49,123 nucleotides of DNA, from positions 1-49,123 of IMG/VR virus record IMGVR_UViG_3300006914_000015. The stretch is one strand, 5' to 3'. The notes under the pieces were generated by a model. That model saw only the letters and a program-made list of their open reading frames with translations. It ran no database searches and was not told the DNA's origin. The translations under genes were made by a program, and so were the position numbers. This stretch comes from a virus. Shown one piece after another: positions 37,979 to 44,911 of the stretch (its first letter is position 1; the number at the start of each line of letters is the position of its first letter).

Positions 37979-38907
37979 GCGACTACCGCCTCAGCGCCCC
38001 ACAGCGGCACAGCTGTCCACCGCTGCTCACAGGAGGAGCACATAGCCCCCGACTTCGGCGGCCTCTCTGCCGTCTTTCGGTCGCGATAGGCGCCCCAGCC
38101 CCACCGGCACCGCTCCTCCGGAGCGCCGGCTGCCCGGACGGTCTGCTCCAAGCCCCGGATGTGGCTAGCGACGTCTGGGAACCAGTCACCGATCTCGTCG
38201 AGCTCTCCCGGCTTGGCGAAGGCACCGCATAGGCATTCGCCGGACATGTGGATCAGGTCGCTGACCTCATTGCGCGGGCAGTCCCGGTTCATGAAGCGGT
38301 ACGTGTTGAGGTCGAGCGCCGTCCAGTTCCGCAGAGGTGAAACCCACACTGCGGACTTCCGGCGTTCGATCTCGGGGATGTCGCGCTGGGTGCGACGAGG
38401 CGACTCAGTCAACCGTCGGCCGGCGAGGAGCACGATGCGCTGACGCCACGGGTTGTTGATCAGCTCAGCCTGGACCTGCTCGATCGCGCGCAGCTTGAGC
38501 CGTTGGTACATCTTCCAGTGTCGTGCGGGGCCGGGGAATCCTTGGACTTCACCGGTCTCCGGGTCAGTCTCGGTGATCAGATCCTCGTACCGGGATCCCG
38601 CAGGTGGGTGGCGCTCCAATAGCGGCAGCCCCCAGTCCGCGCACGTCCTGCGCACGAACTCCCGGGTCTGCTCGATCCCGATACCGGTATTCGCGTGGGC
38701 GGCGTGAGTTGCGCGGTGTCGCATGAGGTGCGCCAGTACCGTGGAATCGTTGCCGCCGGAGAACAGGATGACCGTTGCGGCGTGCTGACGGCTTCGACCT
38801 CGGCCATCACGATGTTCGGTGATCTGCTCACGAATGGCGCGATCGAGCATGTCGTGGGCTTCGGTGATGAGGCGGCTGAGCCGAGCGGCGCGGTCGAAGA
38901 TGTTCAT
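37975..38907 (-). CDS. PAPS-reductase-like ATP pyrophosphatase with extra cysteines
   Basis: 310 aa from ATG 38907. VILFSGGNDSTVLAHLM is the SGGxDS loop that binds ATP; NTGIGIEQTREFVRRTC and SPLRNWTALDLNTY follow the PAPS-reductase fold. The C-terminal half has DCPRNE, GECLCGAF, ERCRWGWG and MCSSCEQRW, a set of Cys that may hold an iron-sulfur or zinc centre. Relatives act in sulfur transfer (CysH, DndC) or nucleotide modification. The phage role is unproven. Confidence 0.82.
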   Translation of the reverse strand: MNIFDRAARLSRLITEAHDMLDRAIREQITEHRDGRGRSRQHAATVILFSGGNDSTVLAHLMRHRATHAAHANTGIGIEQTREFVRRTCADWGLPLLERHPPAGSRYEDLITETDPETGEVQGFPGPARHWKMYQRLKLRAIEQVQAELINNPWRQRIVLLAGRRLTESPRRTQRDIPEIERRKSAVWVSPLRNWTALDLNTYRFMNRDCPRNEVSDLIHMSGECLCGAFAKPGELDEIGDWFPDVASHIRGLEQTVRAAGAPEERCRWGWGAYRDRKTAERPPKSGAMCSSCEQRWTAVPLWGAEAVVA

Positions 38908-39290
38908 GCTGCACTGCTCTCTCGGTCGAACGCCGCTGCCACCGAGCAGCCCGGCTCGTGGCGAGCGATTCGGCTGGTCTTGCCGCAGCCGTGGCACCGG
39001 TATGGCCCGTCCGCCACCTCCGCCATCGTCGGGTCGTACACGCCGAAGAACGCCAGCACGCTGAGCGCGAACCCGACGCTGTCGGTAGCCATCCGGTTGA
39101 TGCCGAACTCCAACACCCACTGGCCGTCGCCGAAGTCGGTCAGTTCCAGCACGGGGAGCTGCCAGCCCTCGTGGGGCTTGGGATACCACCGGCAGTTCCG
39201 CCTGTTGGCCCACCACCCGGGCCGGAACTCGTAGCGCTCGCGGCCGTGGCGCAGGGCGGCGGCGAGCGCGCCGCGCTCGGCGCGGGTCAT
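38904..39290 (-). CDS. hypothetical protein with zinc-finger-like end
   Basis: 128 aa from ATG 39290 (ATGA). FRPGWWANRRNCRWYPKP, ELTDFGDGQWVLEF and RCHGCGKTSRIARHEPGCSV; the last is a CHC2-like zinc motif. It is translationally coupled to the PAPS-reductase-like gene (ATGA), so the two may act together. Confidence 0.66.
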   Translation of the reverse strand: MTRAERGALAAALRHGRERYEFRPGWWANRRNCRWYPKPHEGWQLPVLELTDFGDGQWVLEFGINRMATDSVGFALSVLAFFGVYDPTMAEVADGPYRCHGCGKTSRIARHEPGCSVAAAFDRESSAA

Positions 39291-39574
39291 GCGGTCACCT
39301 CGCCGACGTAACGGGCGTAGACCTTCGACGACGAGCTGCCAGCCGGCCCGACGCACTTCGCGTCGAAGGACCTAGGTGGTGCGAACGGGCCAACGCCCTG
39401 CCGGATGCGCCAGACGAGCCCACCGGCCGACCCGGGCGCCTTGTCCTCGGCGATGACCGCCCATTGGCCGGGATTCGCGCGCAAGGCGTCGGCGATCGGC
39501 TGGAACTTCGACGGTGGCTTGGGTTTGGCGTTGCCATGTTCGGTTGGCGGGTCTTCCCACCGGATGACGCTCAC
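39287..39574 (-). CDS. hypothetical conserved phage protein
   Basis: 95 aa from GTG 39574 (GTGA). KFQPIADALRANPGQWAVIA, GLVWRIRQGV, then SSSSKVYARYVG. The WAVIAED ... VWRIRQG pattern recurs in actinophage proteins of unknown role, some thought to bind DNA ends or single strands. Not assigned. Confidence 0.66.
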   Translation of the reverse strand: MSVIRWEDPPTEHGNAKPKPPSKFQPIADALRANPGQWAVIAEDKAPGSAGGLVWRIRQGVGPFAPPRSFDAKCVGPAGSSSSKVYARYVGEVTA

Positions 39575-39759
39575 CCCGCACCTCCCTGCGCGACGATCCG
39601 CACCTCGTACCGGCCGACGATGTTGTTGCAGTCGCACCATTCGGCGCACGCCTGCGGCCACGTCAGGTCCCGGTCGACGTGCCGGCCCGTCTTGTCGACC
39701 CACGACACGTCGTAGAGGCCGGACAGGACGGCGGGAGCGGGGCGGGTGCGGAGGTTCAC
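39571..39759 (-). CDS. hypothetical small protein
   Basis: 62 aa from GTG 39759. LYDVSWVDKTGRHVDRDLTW, then CAEWCDCNNIVGRYEVRIV, with three Cys. GTGA overlaps both neighbours. Unknown. Confidence 0.62.
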   Translation of the reverse strand: MNLRTRPAPAVLSGLYDVSWVDKTGRHVDRDLTWPQACAEWCDCNNIVGRYEVRIVAQGGAG

Positions 39760-39950
39760 GAGCCCATCACCTTTGACCAGACGGCGGGCGTGTACCCGTC
39801 GCCGCGCATTGCGGCGGCGGCGCCGAGTGCCAGCGTGGCGTGAACCTGCGCCTCGGCGAGGATCTGCGCTACGGCGTTCGGCGCGTTGCTCGACTCCATG
39901 GCGATTCCGAGCAGCCGCTCGGCAGCGCGATAGTGCTCTGGGCCGTTCAT
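39756..39950 (-). CDS. hypothetical small helical protein
   Basis: 64 aa from ATG 39950. HYRAAERLLGIAMESSNAPN, ILAEAQVHATLALGAAAAM: helical, Ala-rich. A motif common in short actinophage early proteins. Unknown. Confidence 0.62.
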   Translation of the reverse strand: MNGPEHYRAAERLLGIAMESSNAPNAVAQILAEAQVHATLALGAAAAMRGDGYTPAVWSKVMGS

Positions 39951-40300
39951 GACCCCAGCGCCTCTGCGGTGGCGGCCATCCGCTCCTCGCGCGTCTCCGG
40001 CGCGGCGTTGACGACGTACCAGACGCGCGGCCAGCGATCGTCGCCCATCGGGTAGCGGATGCTACGGCCGCCGTCGGCGATGTCCACGTCCAGCTCCTCC
40101 GCGACCCGCCGCACCTCGGCGCAGCGGTCCTCGAAATTGCCGTGGCTCTCCCACATCGAGTACTGCCCGTGGACGGACTGCGGCGCGGGCAGGTCGGTGC
40201 GCGCCTCGATGAAATCGGCCAGGGCGCGGATGTCGGCGACGAGTTGCGCCCGCTCCCGCTGCTCGCGTTCGGTGGCCTGGTCGGTTACCTTGGTGTCCAT
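39947..40300 (-). CDS. hypothetical early protein
   Basis: 117 aa from ATG 40300 with CAAGGAGG upstream. A helical start (REQRERAQLVADIRALADFI) leads to CAEVRRVAEELDVDIADGG. It follows an intergenic hairpin, so it may begin a transcription unit. Unknown function. Confidence 0.68.
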   Translation of the reverse strand: MDTKVTDQATEREQRERAQLVADIRALADFIEARTDLPAPQSVHGQYSMWESHGNFEDRCAEVRRVAEELDVDIADGGRSIRYPMGDDRWPRVWYVVNAAPETREERMAATAEALGS

Positions 40301-40326
40301 CTGGACCTCCTTGTCAGGTCTGGTCT

Positions 40327-40349
40327 TGGGGCCCCGGCGTTGCGGCGTC
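40327..40349. terminator. GC-rich hairpin in the early operon
   Basis: In the 156-bp gap between the genes starting at 40300 and ending at 40457, GGGGCCCCGGCG on the plus strand is followed by a short loop and CGTCGGGGC. The stem is strong but lacks a U-run. It could be a terminator or an RNA processing hairpin. The rest of the gap shows only GC-rich sequence. Confidence 0.4.
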
Positions 40350-40456
40350 GGGGCTTCGTTCTGTCTGGGTAGCCCGGCCCGGTGGGTTGGTGGCTATCGG
40401 GGAAGAAGGGCCACCGCCATGCCTGGGGGGAACGGCTCCCACCGGGCCGGGTGTCC

Positions 40457-41254
40457 TCACCCGCCGCCGTCCTCCCCGACGACGGCGGGCGTTTTGGTGG
40501 CGGCCCCCGCCCCACCCCTCGCAAAGCAGGGGCCGCCGGTCCCGTGGGGCGCGCCGTGGCGGGACGGCTCGCTCGCGCGCGGGACGAGGGTGGTGGTCTT
40601 GGCCGGCGCCGGGTTCCGAGCCGGCGGCGGGTACGCCGGCGGGTGCGTCGGTGTCGGGTGGGTGGGGCCGTCGGGTTTCGGGCCGGGGCCGGGGTGCGGC
40701 GGGTTCTTGGCGAGGTAGGCGAGGAGCCGTTCGCCCACGAGCCTGGTGTACGCCGGCGGGATGGCTTGGCATAGCTCATTGCCGGTCATCCAGTCGATGC
40801 CCATCGCCTCAGGGCCGACATAGGTGCCAACGTCGCCAGTGATGGAGACGTGCCACCCGGCCGCCCACCGCTCCCGCCGCCGACTCGTCGCGGTGAGCGC
40901 GACGTGGTCCGGATGCGCCGGCTGGGCAACGGGGAACGACGTTTCGAACCAGCGGTGCCGGTACGTCCGCAGCCCGAACATGCCACCGCACAGAACAGCG
41001 TCCGCTCGCATCGGCGCGCCGGGGACGTTCTCGATGACCCAGGGAAGCCCGAGAGGGGCAAACCGCTCTCGCGTCGCCGCCAGCAGCCAGCCGGTTCCGT
41101 CCGTACCGGCGACACTCGTCAGCGGCGTGTGGTCGCGGCATGGCGGCGAGGCGTGGATCGCGTCGAACTCGTGGCCGTGTTTAGACAGGTAGTCCAGCGC
41201 GTCGCCCTGGATGAACCCACCGCAAAAGAGATCAAGGAGCACGGGCCGGCTCAC
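40457..41254 (-). CDS. C5-cytosine methyltransferase homologue missing its cofactor loop
   Basis: 265 aa from GTG 41254 (GTGA). LLDLFCGG jumps straight to FIQGDALDYLSKHG, though in relatives ~25-30 residues with the Gly-rich SAM motif and the acidic motif II lie between. HASPPCRDH (catalytic Cys), WVIENVPGAPM (ENV motif) and RTYRHRWFETS remain. The C-terminal ~80 residues are Pro-rich. Probably not an active methylase; perhaps inactive decoy, DNA-binding remnant, or product of an in-frame deletion. Confidence 0.75.
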   Translation of the reverse strand: MSRPVLLDLFCGGFIQGDALDYLSKHGHEFDAIHASPPCRDHTPLTSVAGTDGTGWLLAATRERFAPLGLPWVIENVPGAPMRADAVLCGGMFGLRTYRHRWFETSFPVAQPAHPDHVALTATSRRRERWAAGWHVSITGDVGTYVGPEAMGIDWMTGNELCQAIPPAYTRLVGERLLAYLAKNPPHPGPGPKPDGPTHPTPTHPPAYPPPARNPAPAKTTTLVPRASEPSRHGAPHGTGGPCFARGGAGAATKTPAVVGEDGGG

Positions 41255-41397
41255 TTCCCGCCCCCCTTCGGCCGATCCCGCGGGCCGAGCAGCTTCGCGG
41301 CGTCGGTGCGCGGCGTGGTGGGCGCGTCGGTGGAGTGCTTCCCGCCGTAGCCGGACGTGGGGTTGCTGGAGGTCTCGCCGGAGTCGTGCTTACCCAC
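41251..41397 (-). CDS. 48-aa basic small protein
   Basis: 48 aa from GTG 41397, preceded by GGAGGGG; GTGA overlap with the next gene. SGETSSNPTSGYGGKHSTD then LLGPRDRPKGGGK: disordered, Gly/Lys-rich, likely DNA- or RNA-binding or simply linker-like. Unknown function. Confidence 0.62.
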   Translation of the reverse strand: MGKHDSGETSSNPTSGYGGKHSTDAPTTPRTDAAKLLGPRDRPKGGGK

Positions 41398-41548
41398 GGC
41401 GCCCCTCCCGCCATTCCTCGGCCTCGGCGAGTTCGTACAGCGCCTGGGTTTCCTCGATGTCGGTCTTCGTCAGTGGCCGGCCGGCGGCGGACCGCTCGCG
41501 GTTCTGGTCGGCGCGGCGGATGAGTGCCTCGGCGGTGTGGCGGGTCAT
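41390..41548 (-). CDS. 52-aa helical small protein
   Basis: 52 aa from ATG 41548 (TGATG overlap) to TAA 41390. HTAEALIRRADQNRERSAAG and DIEETQALYELAEAEEWREG are two helices. Charged and probably real by overlap and codon use. Unknown function. Confidence 0.64.
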   Translation of the reverse strand: MTRHTAEALIRRADQNRERSAAGRPLTKTDIEETQALYELAEAEEWREGRRG

Positions 41549-41874
41549 CAGTGCCACCCCCACAGCGCCCAGGTGACGACCGCGCCGAGGCCGGCGAGGA
41601 ACGCCGACGCGGCGAGGGCCAGGCCGAGGGCGGCGGTGGTGTTGAGTCGCCGTTCCCGCCGGACAGCGAGGGTCAGGAACTCGCCGTTGTAGTCGACGAG
41701 TAGCCGCCCGCCGTGCAGCGCGGCGGCTTCGACGATCGCCGCGTATACGTGCAGGGCGCGGTTGACGGTGTCGGTGCGGGCGTGACCGGACAGTTCGGCG
41801 GCGTCGGCGAGGGCGGTGACGGCGGACGGGACCAGGTTGACGGTCAGCTTCATGAGGTCGGTGTCGGTGGTCAT
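41548..41874 (-). CDS. RHH-like N-terminus with membrane segment
   Basis: 108 aa from ATG 41874 (ATGA). LMKLTVNLVPSAVTALADAA and ARTDTVNRALHVYAAIV look like a ribbon-helix-helix DNA-binding unit; residues ~80-105 (AALGLALAASAFLAGLGAVV) are a transmembrane helix. A membrane-tethered regulator would be unusual. No family recognised. Confidence 0.6.
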   Translation of the reverse strand: MTTDTDLMKLTVNLVPSAVTALADAAELSGHARTDTVNRALHVYAAIVEAAALHGGRLLVDYNGEFLTLAVRRERRLNTTAALGLALAASAFLAGLGAVVTWALWGWH

Positions 41875-42152
41875 CGGGACACGCCCCGCGAGATCTCGTC
41901 GTAGCGCGCCCTGGCCGACGGCTTGATCAGCATGATGATCGCCTGAAGGCGCCGCTCGCCGTCGAGGTTGTCCCGTAGCCCGTTCCACACCTTGTCGACC
42001 CGCTTCTCGCAGGTCTGCGGGTCGAGGCCGTTGTTCTCGGCGTACATCCACGAGGCGTAGTCCTCGACGGCCTGCGCCAGGACGTGCTCGACGACGGCCT
42101 CGTTGAGGGCCTGGTCGACGAATTCCTCGGGGGTGCGCTCGGTGGCCATCAC
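41871..42152 (-). CDS. hypothetical early protein
   Basis: 93 aa; GTG 42152 followed by ATG 42149, either could start. ALNEAVVEHVLAQAVEDYAS, then LIKPSARARYDEISRG: helical. First genes after the Cro-like regulator, so an immediate-early protein. Unknown function. Confidence 0.62.
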   Translation of the reverse strand: MMATERTPEEFVDQALNEAVVEHVLAQAVEDYASWMYAENNGLDPQTCEKRVDKVWNGLRDNLDGERRLQAIIMLIKPSARARYDEISRGVSR

Positions 42153-42382
42153 GCGGCCGCCGTTCCGGTCGGCGCGGGGAGGAACCGTGTCACCGGCACG
42201 CCGAGGAGTTCGGCGGCACCGTCCAACTCAGACGGCCGGAACTCAATTCGCCCGGCGAGCCGGCGCTGGATCTGCACCTGGGACAGGCCGAGCTGGGCGG
42301 CGAGCTGGCGCTGGCTCACGCGCTGGCGGGCCATCTCCGCTCGTACCTCAGCCGCCACGTATTCGGCCAGATTCTGTGTCAT
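42149..42382 (-). CDS. Cro-like XRE-family regulator
   Basis: 77 aa from ATG 42382. VSQRQLAAQLGLSQVQIQRR is the HTH, with LAGRIEFRPSELDGAAELLG after it. It is the first gene of the minus-strand early operon and diverges from the plus-strand repressor, the usual Cro position. It probably binds the shared operators and favours lytic growth. Confidence 0.8.
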   Translation of the reverse strand: MTQNLAEYVAAEVRAEMARQRVSQRQLAAQLGLSQVQIQRRLAGRIEFRPSELDGAAELLGVPVTRFLPAPTGTAAA

Positions 42383-42392
42383 GGAGGAACTG

Positions 42393-42424
42393 TCTCACTT
42401 ATAGCATGAGAGATCAAGCCTCAA
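42393..42424 (-). promoter_or_regulatory. early leftward promoter (Cro-like gene) with operator
   Basis: Minus strand: -35 TTGAGG (42424-42419) and -10 TATAAG (42403-42398), spacer 15. The -10 lies inside the inverted repeat TCTCA-N9-TGAGA (42393-42411), a likely operator. No ribosome-binding site is seen before ATG 42382. Confidence 0.55.
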
Positions 42425-42445
42425 CCGGCAGGATTGACCAAACAG

Positions 42446-42475
42446 TTGACGCGATAGCGTCACGCCATCAGACTT
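42446..42475 (+). promoter_or_regulatory. repressor promoter with 16-bp palindromic operator
   Basis: Plus strand TTGACG (42446-42451) and AGACTT (42470-42475) spaced 18. The perfect palindrome TGACGC-GATA-GCGTCA (42447-42462) covers the -35. The repressor ATG at 42482 is six bases past the -10, so it is probably leaderless and autoregulated. Confidence 0.55.
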
Positions 42476-42481
42476 ACCGGC

Positions 42482-42922
42482 ATGAGCCTTGACATGACGC
42501 CCCCGCGAGCGTCATCACTGTCCGAGCGGGTGGCTGAGGAAATCCGAGTGGTCCTGGCCAGGCGGCGCATCCGGCAGTCCCAGCTCGCCAGGGAGCTGGG
42601 AGTCAGCGAACAGTGGATCTCGGTACGGTTGTTGGGGAAGCAGCCGATCGATCTGAACGACCTCGCTCAGATCGCTGAGGCCCTCGGGGTGCAGGTGACC
42701 GACCTCATCCCCCGACCGGACGGAAACGGCCCTACCCTGCGGTATCGCACCGGCTACGAACGGCCGAGGAAGCGCCGCATCGCGCCTACGCCCCTCCACC
42801 GTTCACCCGTCGTAGGGCGCCCCGAGCGTGAGACGCATCAGCCGAACGGACGACCCCAGCCGGATCTGTCCCCTCAGCCGCTCCGCCGACCAGCCATTCG
42901 TAAGCGCCGCGCCCTGGTGTGA
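42482..42922 (+). CDS. immunity repressor, XRE-family
   Basis: 146 aa from ATG 42482. Residues ~14-70 hold an XRE domain with RQSQLARELGVSEQWISVRL and LNDLAQIAEALGVQVTDLIP. The ~75-residue tail is Arg/Pro-rich with no peptidase motif, so it is not a self-cleaving LexA-like repressor. It diverges from the Cro-like gene and is followed by the integrase on the same strand, as in lysogeny modules. Confidence 0.82.
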   Translation: MSLDMTPPRASSLSERVAEEIRVVLARRRIRQSQLARELGVSEQWISVRLLGKQPIDLNDLAQIAEALGVQVTDLIPRPDGNGPTLRYRTGYERPRKRRIAPTPLHRSPVVGRPERETHQPNGRPQPDLSPQPLRRPAIRKRRALV

Positions 42923-42940
42923 CGGGGGGTCGTCTACACC

Positions 42941-43795
42941 ATGACCAGCGTGATCGTGCCGCCGGTTGATCAGGACATGGACATCCCGACGTCATTGCAA
43001 ATCATCCGCGAGCACCTCGACTGGATGAAGGACAGCGAGAAGTTCTCCACCAACACCATCGAGGACGCCCGCCGGGTGCTCCTCGCCGCCGAGCGCGATC
43101 TCGGCGCGCTCGCCACCGCCGACGAGGGCGAGTTGCGGGCGTGGCTGGCTGGCGACGGGTGGAGCCGGCAGACGAAGGCCACCTACCGGCAGCACCTTGT
43201 CCGGTTCTTCCGCTGGGCCTTCGACGACGAGTGGATCGACTTCGACCCGTCGACCCGGCTGGCCCGGCCCCGGGTGCCGAAGGGCGTACCGCGGCCGTGC
43301 ACCGACGCGGAGGCCGACCTGGCGGTCACCGCATTACCGATGCCGTTCAAGCTCCACGCCCGGCTGGCCCGCTGGGCGGGGCTGCGCTGCATCGAGGTGG
43401 CGCGACTGCACCGCGAACACGTCACCGCGACGCAGATCTTCGTCCTCGGGAAGGGCGACAAGCCGGCCGTCCTGCCCAACCACCCGCGCATCTGGGAGCT
43501 GGTCGAGCCGCTGCCGTCCGGGCCGGTGACCCGCAAGCCTCGTAGCCAGGCCGGCCTGGATCACTGGGTGTCGACGGAGACCGCCGAGCAGCTACGCGCG
43601 ATCGGCGTGCCGATCACCATGCACCAGTTGCGGCACTGGTACGCCACGGATCTGCTCAAGACCACGGGGAATATGGAGTACGTGCGGCGGCTGATGCGGC
43701 ACGAGTCGATGGACACCACCCGCGGGTACACGCTGGTGGGTCAGACCGAGCTGCACGACGCGGTGCTCGGTCTGACCGACATCAGCGTCCGATGA
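42941..43795 (+). CDS. tyrosine integrase
   Basis: 284 aa. SAM-like N-terminal domain (TIEDARRVLLAAERDLGAL). Catalytic residues: Arg149 (WAGLRCIEVARL), Lys171 (LGKGDKPA), His228 and Arg231 (MHQLRHWYATD), His254 (MRHESMD), Tyr263 (TRGYTLVG). It would recombine attP with attB. No attachment core could be recognised from one sequence. Compact for a phage integrase, with no long N-terminal arm-binding domain. Confidence 0.92.
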   Translation: MTSVIVPPVDQDMDIPTSLQIIREHLDWMKDSEKFSTNTIEDARRVLLAAERDLGALATADEGELRAWLAGDGWSRQTKATYRQHLVRFFRWAFDDEWIDFDPSTRLARPRVPKGVPRPCTDAEADLAVTALPMPFKLHARLARWAGLRCIEVARLHREHVTATQIFVLGKGDKPAVLPNHPRIWELVEPLPSGPVTRKPRSQAGLDHWVSTETAEQLRAIGVPITMHQLRHWYATDLLKTTGNMEYVRRLMRHESMDTTRGYTLVGQTELHDAVLGLTDISVR

Positions 43796-44093
43796 CCCGC
43801 GGCCGCCGGACCGGCTGGCGCTGACGCAGGGCCAGCGTGGGCTCCTCGCTGGCGACCTCGATGCGAGGTAATCGGTCCGGCGGCAGCTGGTCGCGGCGGG
43901 CCACGACGATGACGTCTACGCGGCCGTCACGCAGCAGCGCCTGAATACTCGACCAGCGTTCACCGCTGGCCTCGTCGATGACGATCGACACCAGTTCGTA
44001 CCCTCGCGCCTCGACGTGTAGCGCGCAGGTCCGTCGCCAGCGGTCCATCTGTTCTCCAGCCGGGAGATAGATGACCGCTCGTAGATCCGACAT
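43782..44093 (-). CDS. resolvase-fold protein lacking the catalytic serine
   Basis: 103 aa from ATG 44093 after GGAGG. LRAVIYLPAGEQMDRWRRTC and VDVIVVARRDQLPPD follow the serine-recombinase N-terminal fold, but the place of the catalytic Ser (YxRVSxxxQ) reads YLPAGEQ. It is probably not a recombinase; relatives occur in actinobacterial mobile elements. Its 3' end overlaps the integrase gene by 14 bp. Confidence 0.65.
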   Translation of the reverse strand: MSDLRAVIYLPAGEQMDRWRRTCALHVEARGYELVSIVIDEASGERWSSIQALLRDGRVDVIVVARRDQLPPDRLPRIEVASEEPTLALRQRQPVRRPRVIGR

Positions 44094-44172
44094 CCCGCCT
44101 CCGGAGGGTCTGTCGGTGTACCCGTTCCTCCCGTTTGTCGGATCAACGACATGGACGTCGCACAGGTTGTGC

Positions 44173-44188
44173 CACCTAGTGACATAGG
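44173..44188. promoter_or_regulatory. 16-bp operator-like site, copy 1
   Basis: CACCTAGTGACATAGG is the exact reverse complement of 44855-44870. It lies in the 100-bp gap upstream of the resolvase-fold gene. Inside it CCTA and TAGG are inverted around six bases, as expected for a dimeric regulator such as the GntR protein. Confidence 0.6.
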
Positions 44189-44193
44189 CACCC

Positions 44194-44517
44194 TTACGGG
44201 GTAGTCGTCATGGACGGGTTGCCCTCACTCAACATGCCGATGACGGCCAGCCCGACGCAGCACAGCACCGGAAGGACGAGCGCCAGGACGGCGATGAGGA
44301 TAGCCGCCTGCGGGCCGGTGATGCCCTTGCGAGCCACCGGCTGGATGTAGACCTGGGCCGGGTACGGCGCCAGCTGCGGTGAGGGCGGCGGGATGAACTG
44401 GGCCTGTTGCGGCTGGTACGGCACGACCGGACCGGACACCTGGGCGGCCGGCGGGCCGAGGGGTTCGGCGCGGGTGGTGTCCCAACTAAGGGGGAGGTCT
44501 TCGTGTTCGGGATTCAC
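44194..44517 (-). CDS. proline-rich single-helix membrane protein
   Basis: 107 aa from GTG 44517 (GTG 44553 is possible). Residues 20-70 are Pro/Gln-rich (VVPYQPQQAQFIPPPSPQLA). A hydrophobic helix at ~80-100 (AAILIAVLALVLPVLCCVGL) anchors it. Such proteins may act in superinfection exclusion in lysogens, but this is inference. Confidence 0.6.
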   Translation of the reverse strand: MNPEHEDLPLSWDTTRAEPLGPPAAQVSGPVVPYQPQQAQFIPPPSPQLAPYPAQVYIQPVARKGITGPQAAILIAVLALVLPVLCCVGLAVIGMLSEGNPSMTTTP

Positions 44518-44565
44518 GCCGGCCAGTGTGACAAGCGGTGTCCACCGCGTCACCCGGATGATCGG

Positions 44566-44781
44566 CTACTCCGCGACGAACACTCCGCGGCCGGGCTCGC
44601 CATACACCAGGCCGCGGTCCCGCAGAAGGCCGATAGCGCGAGCGACCGTGGCCACCGAGACGCCGTAGATGTCGGAGAGCTGCTTGTAGGAGGGCAGCGC
44701 CATACCGCGCGGGTACTCGCCGAGCCCGATGCGGGCGGCGAGATCGTCCGCGATCTCCCGGTAGGACAGGTGGCGAGGCAC
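44566..44781 (-). CDS. GntR-family regulator (KorSA-like)
   Basis: 71 aa from GTG 44781, with GGAG ~11 bases upstream (GTG 44793 lacks a site). YREIADDLAARIGLGEYPRG, LPSYKQLSDIYGVSVATV and GLVYGEPGRGVFV form the full GntR winged helix, with no effector-binding domain, like the KorSA transfer/excision regulators of actinobacterial elements. It most likely binds the CCTATGTCACTAGGTG sites. Confidence 0.82.
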   Translation of the reverse strand: MPRHLSYREIADDLAARIGLGEYPRGMALPSYKQLSDIYGVSVATVARAIGLLRDRGLVYGEPGRGVFVAE

Positions 44782-44850
44782 TGTGGTGGTCACTCCTGAG
44801 TCAGCACCTCCAATCGGATCATGGATGCCTAGCTCACTTCAAGAGCATGG

Positions 44851-44880
44851 TTGACCTATGTCACTAGGTGAGCTTAGTGT
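44851..44880 (+). promoter_or_regulatory. plus-strand promoter with operator in its spacer
   Basis: TTGACC (44851-44856) and TAGTGT (44875-44880), spacer 18. The operator-like CCTATGTCACTAGGTG (44855-44870) fills the region between the two boxes, so its binder would block the promoter. Downstream lie the stem-loop block and the plus-strand genes at 45125-45911. Confidence 0.55.
44855..44870. promoter_or_regulatory. 16-bp operator-like site, copy 2
   Basis: CCTATGTCACTAGGTG, exact reverse complement of the site at 44173-44188. It lies 74 bp upstream of the GntR gene start. The nearby CCTAGCTCACT (44828-44838) is a related half-site that also occurs at 24403-24413. Confidence 0.62.
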
Positions 44881-44911
44881 AGTTGAAGCGGTCCCCCTGA
44901 GTCAGCAAACC

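Noticed and set aside
37975-38907. Complete Dnd phosphorothioation system
   Set aside because: Only a DndC/CysH-like fold is present; no DndA, B, D or E homologues are seen, so the system cannot be claimed.
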